From positions 62,001-126,000 of the forward strand of contig CAKOOK010000001.1 in NCBI GenBank assembly GCA_934098515.1: a stretch of DNA of 64,000 nt, written 5' to 3'. Below, one piece after another: positions 61,092 through 64,000 of this stretch. The stretch comes from an uncultured Bacilli bacterium. GTDB taxonomy: Bacteria; Bacillota_I; Bacilli_A; RF39; UBA660. Below the pieces are notes generated by a model that was not told the DNA's origin, did not search any database, and saw only the letters and a list, made by a program, of their open reading frames with translations. The translations under genes were made by a program, and so were the position numbers. The number at the start of each line of letters is the position of its first letter. Position 1 is the first letter of the stretch.

Positions 61092-61826
61092 TTATCCTTG
61101 CTCATTAAATTTTTTTAGTTTGTTTAATTCTTCTAGGTAGTCACTTTTTCGAAGGTGCTCTAGTGTTACATCAACTTGTTTATTTGCTTTAACTTCGTCT
61201 ATTTGTGATGTATTATTGCTTATTTTACCTACCGTTTTTTTGTTATATACTAGTTTGGCAATTTTTATAATATCATAGATAATAACACCTAGTGCTGGTA
61301 ATAGAACTACAATAAACCATCCCATTTTGGTAGCAATAAATCCTTGAATTTTACCAACACCTGGCAATTTGATAGCTACTTTACCAATTATGTCATCATA
61401 TTTAGCAGTAGCACTATCTGCTGATGGATTAAAGTCACCTTTGGTAACATATTCGTAGGAGCCATCATCGTTTTTAATTATATTAATAACACGGTGAGTA
61501 ACAGTTAATCCTTTACTAATTGAACTAGTAGAACTAAATGTTATTACGTCACCTACTTTAATAGATTCTGGTGATTTTACTCTGATGTTTACAATTACAT
61601 CATCGACTTTAATGTTGGGTTCCATTGAACCAGTCGCTATGTTATATAATGAAAATAAAGGTTTATATTCAGGATTTTTAATAACTACTCTAGCTGCTAT
61701 TACATAGTAAATTAAAAACATACCAATTATAATTAGTAGGATTAAGACTGCTGTAGATAGAAGTTTACCAACGTAAGTTAAGGCATTTTTTATTTTAATA
61801 TAAGTTGATTTTTCTACTTGATCCAT
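61092..61826 (-). CDS. sipW: SipW-type signal peptidase I
   Basis: An ER-type (S26B) signal peptidase. The 244 residues have an N-terminal helix, the catalytic Ser motif IATGSMEPNIKVDD, the His motif LTVTHRVINI (His replaces the Lys of standard enzymes), YVTKGDFNPSAD and GKVAIKLPGVG, then a second helix and a 45-residue charged tail. SipW processes the biofilm proteins TasA and TapA in B. subtilis, and here TasA-like genes lie directly upstream. Strong call. Confidence 0.93.
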   Translation of the reverse strand: MDQVEKSTYIKIKNALTYVGKLLSTAVLILLIIIGMFLIYYVIAARVVIKNPEYKPLFSLYNIATGSMEPNIKVDDVIVNIRVKSPESIKVGDVITFSSTSSISKGLTVTHRVINIIKNDDGSYEYVTKGDFNPSADSATAKYDDIIGKVAIKLPGVGKIQGFIATKMGWFIVVLLPALGVIIYDIIKIAKLVYNKKTVGKISNNTSQIDEVKANKQVDVTLEHLRKSDYLEELNKLKKFNEQG

Positions 61827-61931
61827 AACTCACCTTCTTACTCTATTTCTACATTTATTATATAAAATCTTTTATTAAAGTTCAAGGAGTTTACTTCTAT
61901 TTTTGTAAAGAAGTATTTTTTAATAACAAAA

Positions 61932-61950
61932 TAAAAAAGCCCGAAGGCTA
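61932..61950 (-). terminator. Terminator between TasA-like gene and sipW
   Basis: AGCC TTCG GGCT followed by TTTTTTATT on the minus strand: a stable UUCG tetraloop hairpin. Confidence 0.8.
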
Positions 61951-61961
61951 ATTTTATATTA

Positions 61962-62633
61962 TTACTTTGTAATTTCAGCTGTTCCGATTTCAACCTTAGC
62001 ACCAAATACTTTGTTTTTATCAATATCTTGGTTAACATGGTTATCTGGGAAATAGATGTTTAAATCATATTGATGAACAGTGTCTGTTCCTGGTAAGAAA
62101 TATCCTGAACCTATTGCTGTAGCTTCAGCAGCTCCAGTTTTAACATCAACCCAAGTTGCAACTTGTGCTAATTCACCTGTAGCAGCTTCTCCGCCTTTTT
62201 TAGTACCAACTAATGTATACTTAATTGCGCCAGTTGAAAATTCATTTTTAGTAACTATTAATTTAATAGTATATGGCATTTTCATATTATCTGATGCTAA
62301 AGTTGAGTTAGTACCAGTTAATGTGAATTTTTTAGTTGCTACTGGAGAATATTGAGCTTGGTCACAGTAATATCCAGCAGTTTCACTAACTTTTTTATCT
62401 GGGCATTCTACTGCAGCCTTTGTTGGTTCAAATCCTTCTGTAGTTTGAACAGTATTACCATTAGCAAAGTTAATCTTTAAAACACCTGCATTCATTTTAA
62501 CTGTAGTTGCACTTTCGCCACCACCAACTTGAGCAGTGAAGTATGCGAATGTTGCTCCGATAACAGCTACTAATAGAGTTGCTACACCAATAACAGTTAA
62601 TAGTAATGTATTAGTTTTTGAATTATCTTTCAT
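61962..62633 (-). CDS. TasA/camelysin-like secreted protein 2
   Basis: About 223 residues from the ATG at 62631-62633 (AAGGAGG upstream). The N-terminus LLLTVIGVATLLVAVIGATF AYFTA is the SipW-type signal sequence, cut after AYF.A as in TasA/CalY. A beta-rich domain with two cysteines and low Trp follows (VKMNAGVLKINFANGNTV; FPDNHVNQDIDKNKVFGAKV). TasA-like proteins assemble into biofilm fibres. The next gene in transcription order is sipW, after a terminator; the previous is a paralogue. Confidence 0.82.
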   Translation of the reverse strand: MKDNSKTNTLLLTVIGVATLLVAVIGATFAYFTAQVGGGESATTVKMNAGVLKINFANGNTVQTTEGFEPTKAAVECPDKKVSETAGYYCDQAQYSPVATKKFTLTGTNSTLASDNMKMPYTIKLIVTKNEFSTGAIKYTLVGTKKGGEAATGELAQVATWVDVKTGAAEATAIGSGYFLPGTDTVHQYDLNIYFPDNHVNQDIDKNKVFGAKVEIGTAEITK

Positions 62634-62653
62634 ATGTCCTCCTTCTATCAATT

Positions 62654-63277
62654 TTATTGTGTAATTTCAGTAATTGCAATGTGTCCTTTAAATTGAGCAC
62701 CTTGGTTAGCGTTTTGATCTTCACCAGTATCTTTAAAGAACATTGATAATGTGTAAGTTTGAGTTACTTCTTGTGCATCATTACCATAAATAGTTGCTTC
62801 ACCAAATACGATGTCCTTTGATGGGTCAGCAATTTTTGTTTCAGTAGCAGTAGGCATTGTACCTTTTGTAGAAGCATTTGCTTCTGTAGCAGTTAGTGTA
62901 TATGATAATGCACTTGCTTGGAATCTCTTAACATGTCCAGCACCATCAGATATAGTTGCGTCTGCAGTTGTATCATTATCATCAATTACAAGAGTAATTT
63001 TGTACTTTGTAGACACGCCTTTAGTAGCAGTTGTTTTAATTGAGAATGTTTTTGTTCCCCAAGCTTCTGCTTTAGGATAAATTCCGGCAGCAGCTATTTG
63101 ATCTCCACCATTAAACTCTGTTCCAACTGTTGCTGATCTAACTGTGTATTCTTTTTCATTTTCGGTACCAGATAATGTTGCACTGAAGTAAGCAAATGTT
63201 GCTCCAACTACGGCAATTAATAGTGTTGCAATACCGATGATAGTTAGCATTACAGTATTATTTTTCCCTTCGCTCAT
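62654..63277 (-). CDS. TasA/camelysin-like secreted protein 1
   Basis: The 207 residues share the signal IGIATLLIAVVGATFAYFSA with the neighbour at 62.6 kb and continue into a Cys-free, Thr/Ala-rich beta domain (TKYKITLVIDDNDTTADATI; FKGHIAITEITQ). The two mature domains are similar in length and order but diverged. GGAGG lies eight bases before the ATG. It is the first gene of the tasA-tasA-sipW group and would form surface fibres. Confidence 0.82.
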   Translation of the reverse strand: MSEGKNNTVMLTIIGIATLLIAVVGATFAYFSATLSGTENEKEYTVRSATVGTEFNGGDQIAAAGIYPKAEAWGTKTFSIKTTATKGVSTKYKITLVIDDNDTTADATISDGAGHVKRFQASALSYTLTATEANASTKGTMPTATETKIADPSKDIVFGEATIYGNDAQEVTQTYTLSMFFKDTGEDQNANQGAQFKGHIAITEITQ

Positions 63278-63532
63278 TTTTGTATCCTCCTTTACTATAT
63301 ACAGAATATCATTTTTAAAAAATTAAATCAATGATTTTTAATTAATTTTTTATTTTTTTTGATGATAATTTTGATGAAAGTAACAGATGTTTTACGATAA
63401 ATTTTGAATTTTATTCATGGTGTAAATTTTACGTATCAAAAATGTGTCAAGTTGTTCTTTATTTTGGATTAAAATATTTTTGCTTTCATTATATAGGTTA
63501 TAATTAAGTTAAGATAAGAAAGGGATGATACA

Positions 63533-64000
63533 ATGTTAATTAAAAAGAAATTTAGATTGTTACTTGCTTTAATTGCGTTGTTTATTTGCCTTTCTTCTAT
63601 TGAGAAAACTTATGCAAAGTATATTACTTCTGCTTCTGGTAATACTGATGTCACTATTTCTAGATGGAATATAAAGTTAAATGATTTTGATATTACAAAT
63701 GGTTCTAATTTTACTAATGCTATTGTTCCTACTTTTAATGGTGATGAGTATACTTCTGCTGGTATTATTGCTCCAAGGTCTGAAGGAAGTTTTTCAATTA
63801 GTATTGATGGTTCTGAGACAGATACTGCTTATTCTTTAGATTTTGATATTGGTATTAGTGATGATAGTGCGGTTAAGGATTTGGTTATTACTAAGTATAC
63901 GATTGGTGATGATCCTACTGAATATAATTATGATGGTAATTTAGTTACTAATTTTAATTTAGATGATAATAAGATTATTACTTATAATTTCTTTATTAAG
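63533..64000 (+). CDS. Camelysin/TasA-like secreted protein 3, cut by window end
   Basis: The frame is open to the last base; 156 residues are visible. The start MLIKKKFRLLLALIALFICL with cut site near TYAKYITSASG is a standard signal peptide, followed by NTDVTISRWNIKLN, the sequence found at the mature N-terminus of camelysin/TasA-like proteins. It then runs as a beta-rich domain. AAAGGGATG lies before the ATG, and TATAAT is at 63499-63504. It is divergent from the TasA-like pair across a 255-base gap in which I see only promoter-like AT-rich sequence. Confidence 0.75.
   Translation, partial: MLIKKKFRLLLALIALFICLSSIEKTYAKYITSASGNTDVTISRWNIKLNDFDITNGSNFTNAIVPTFNGDEYTSAGIIAPRSEGSFSISIDGSETDTAYSLDFDIGISDDSAVKDLVITKYTIGDDPTEYNYDGNLVTNFNLDDNKIITYNFFIK

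Noticed and set aside
61838..62038. 66-residue minus-strand frame between sipW and the TasA-like gene
   Set aside because: It crosses a terminator hairpin and the end of the TasA-like gene in another frame, with no ribosome site.
1..64000. Mycoplasma-type genetic code (TGA as Trp)
   Set aside because: All clear genes use TGG for Trp, and genes such as the SGNH-NlpC/P60 one end with TGA at the expected place.

Overview
The window is AT-rich chromosomal DNA of a low-GC Firmicute. The DnaB/DnaI primosome pair, CdaA/CdaR, a YerB-like DUF3048 protein, a CIRCE element and strong AGGAGG-type ribosome sites point to class Bacilli. Two spore-coat-like proteins (CotD- and CotY/Z-like) and a MurE with the DNPR motif (meso-diaminopimelate type) suggest a walled, possibly spore-forming bacterium of the uncultured gut-Bacilli kind (RF39/Erysipelotrichia-like; the lineage is inference). 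TGA behaves as a stop, so this is not a Mycoplasma code. I saw no rRNA, tRNA, CRISPR array or insertion sequence.

Layout. 1-6.9 kb: edge of a lipid kinase gene, small unknown genes, a NERD-zinc-finger protein, a CotD-like protein, a decayed gene, then a CofE-like/DHH phosphoesterase pair on the + strand. 6.9-13.1 kb: a minus-strand envelope and housekeeping operon (Sel1 protein, RsmA-like methyltransferase, MurG, DivIB, QueH fused in frame to a prepilin, FtsY, YlxM). 13.2-17.3 kb: an amino-acid symporter, a candidate type I toxin-antitoxin locus with a 27-residue hydrophobic peptide and convergent RNA, MurE, a small rhodanese, and a frameshifted membrane-anchored gene.

17.4-39.8 kb: the centrepiece. 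A minus-strand locus encodes a type IV secretion-like machine: VirD4 coupling ATPase, VirB4 ATPase split into two overlapping genes, PrgI, VirB6/TrbL-like channel protein, three VirB2-like small membrane proteins, two VirB8-like candidates, two large wall-remodelling proteins (SGNH + NlpC/P60; M23 + GH24-like), a C39-like protease, and Tad-like parts (TadZ-like ATPase, TadE-like and Flp-like proteins). It is followed by three surface proteins with a shared Cys-rich module and cadherin-like repeats. No relaxase, integrase or VirB11/TadA ATPase is present in the window, so it reads as a resident secretion/adhesion apparatus rather than a recognisable conjugative element.

40-52.7 kb: DnaB/DnaI, a sorted C1 (papain-like) protease with Ig-like domain, a CotY/Z-like coat protein, a Cys-less EIIB-like protein, a type IV pilus/competence-like set (prepilin, prepilin peptidase, PilC), phosphomannomutase and GpmI. 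52.7-59 kb: CIRCE-controlled ClpB lacking its N-domain, a transglutaminase-like protein, the CdaA-CdaR c-di-AMP operon, and a YerB-like protein. 59-64 kb: two membrane-anchored pilin-like-domain proteins, a SipW-type signal peptidase and three TasA/camelysin-like proteins, the last cut by the window end.
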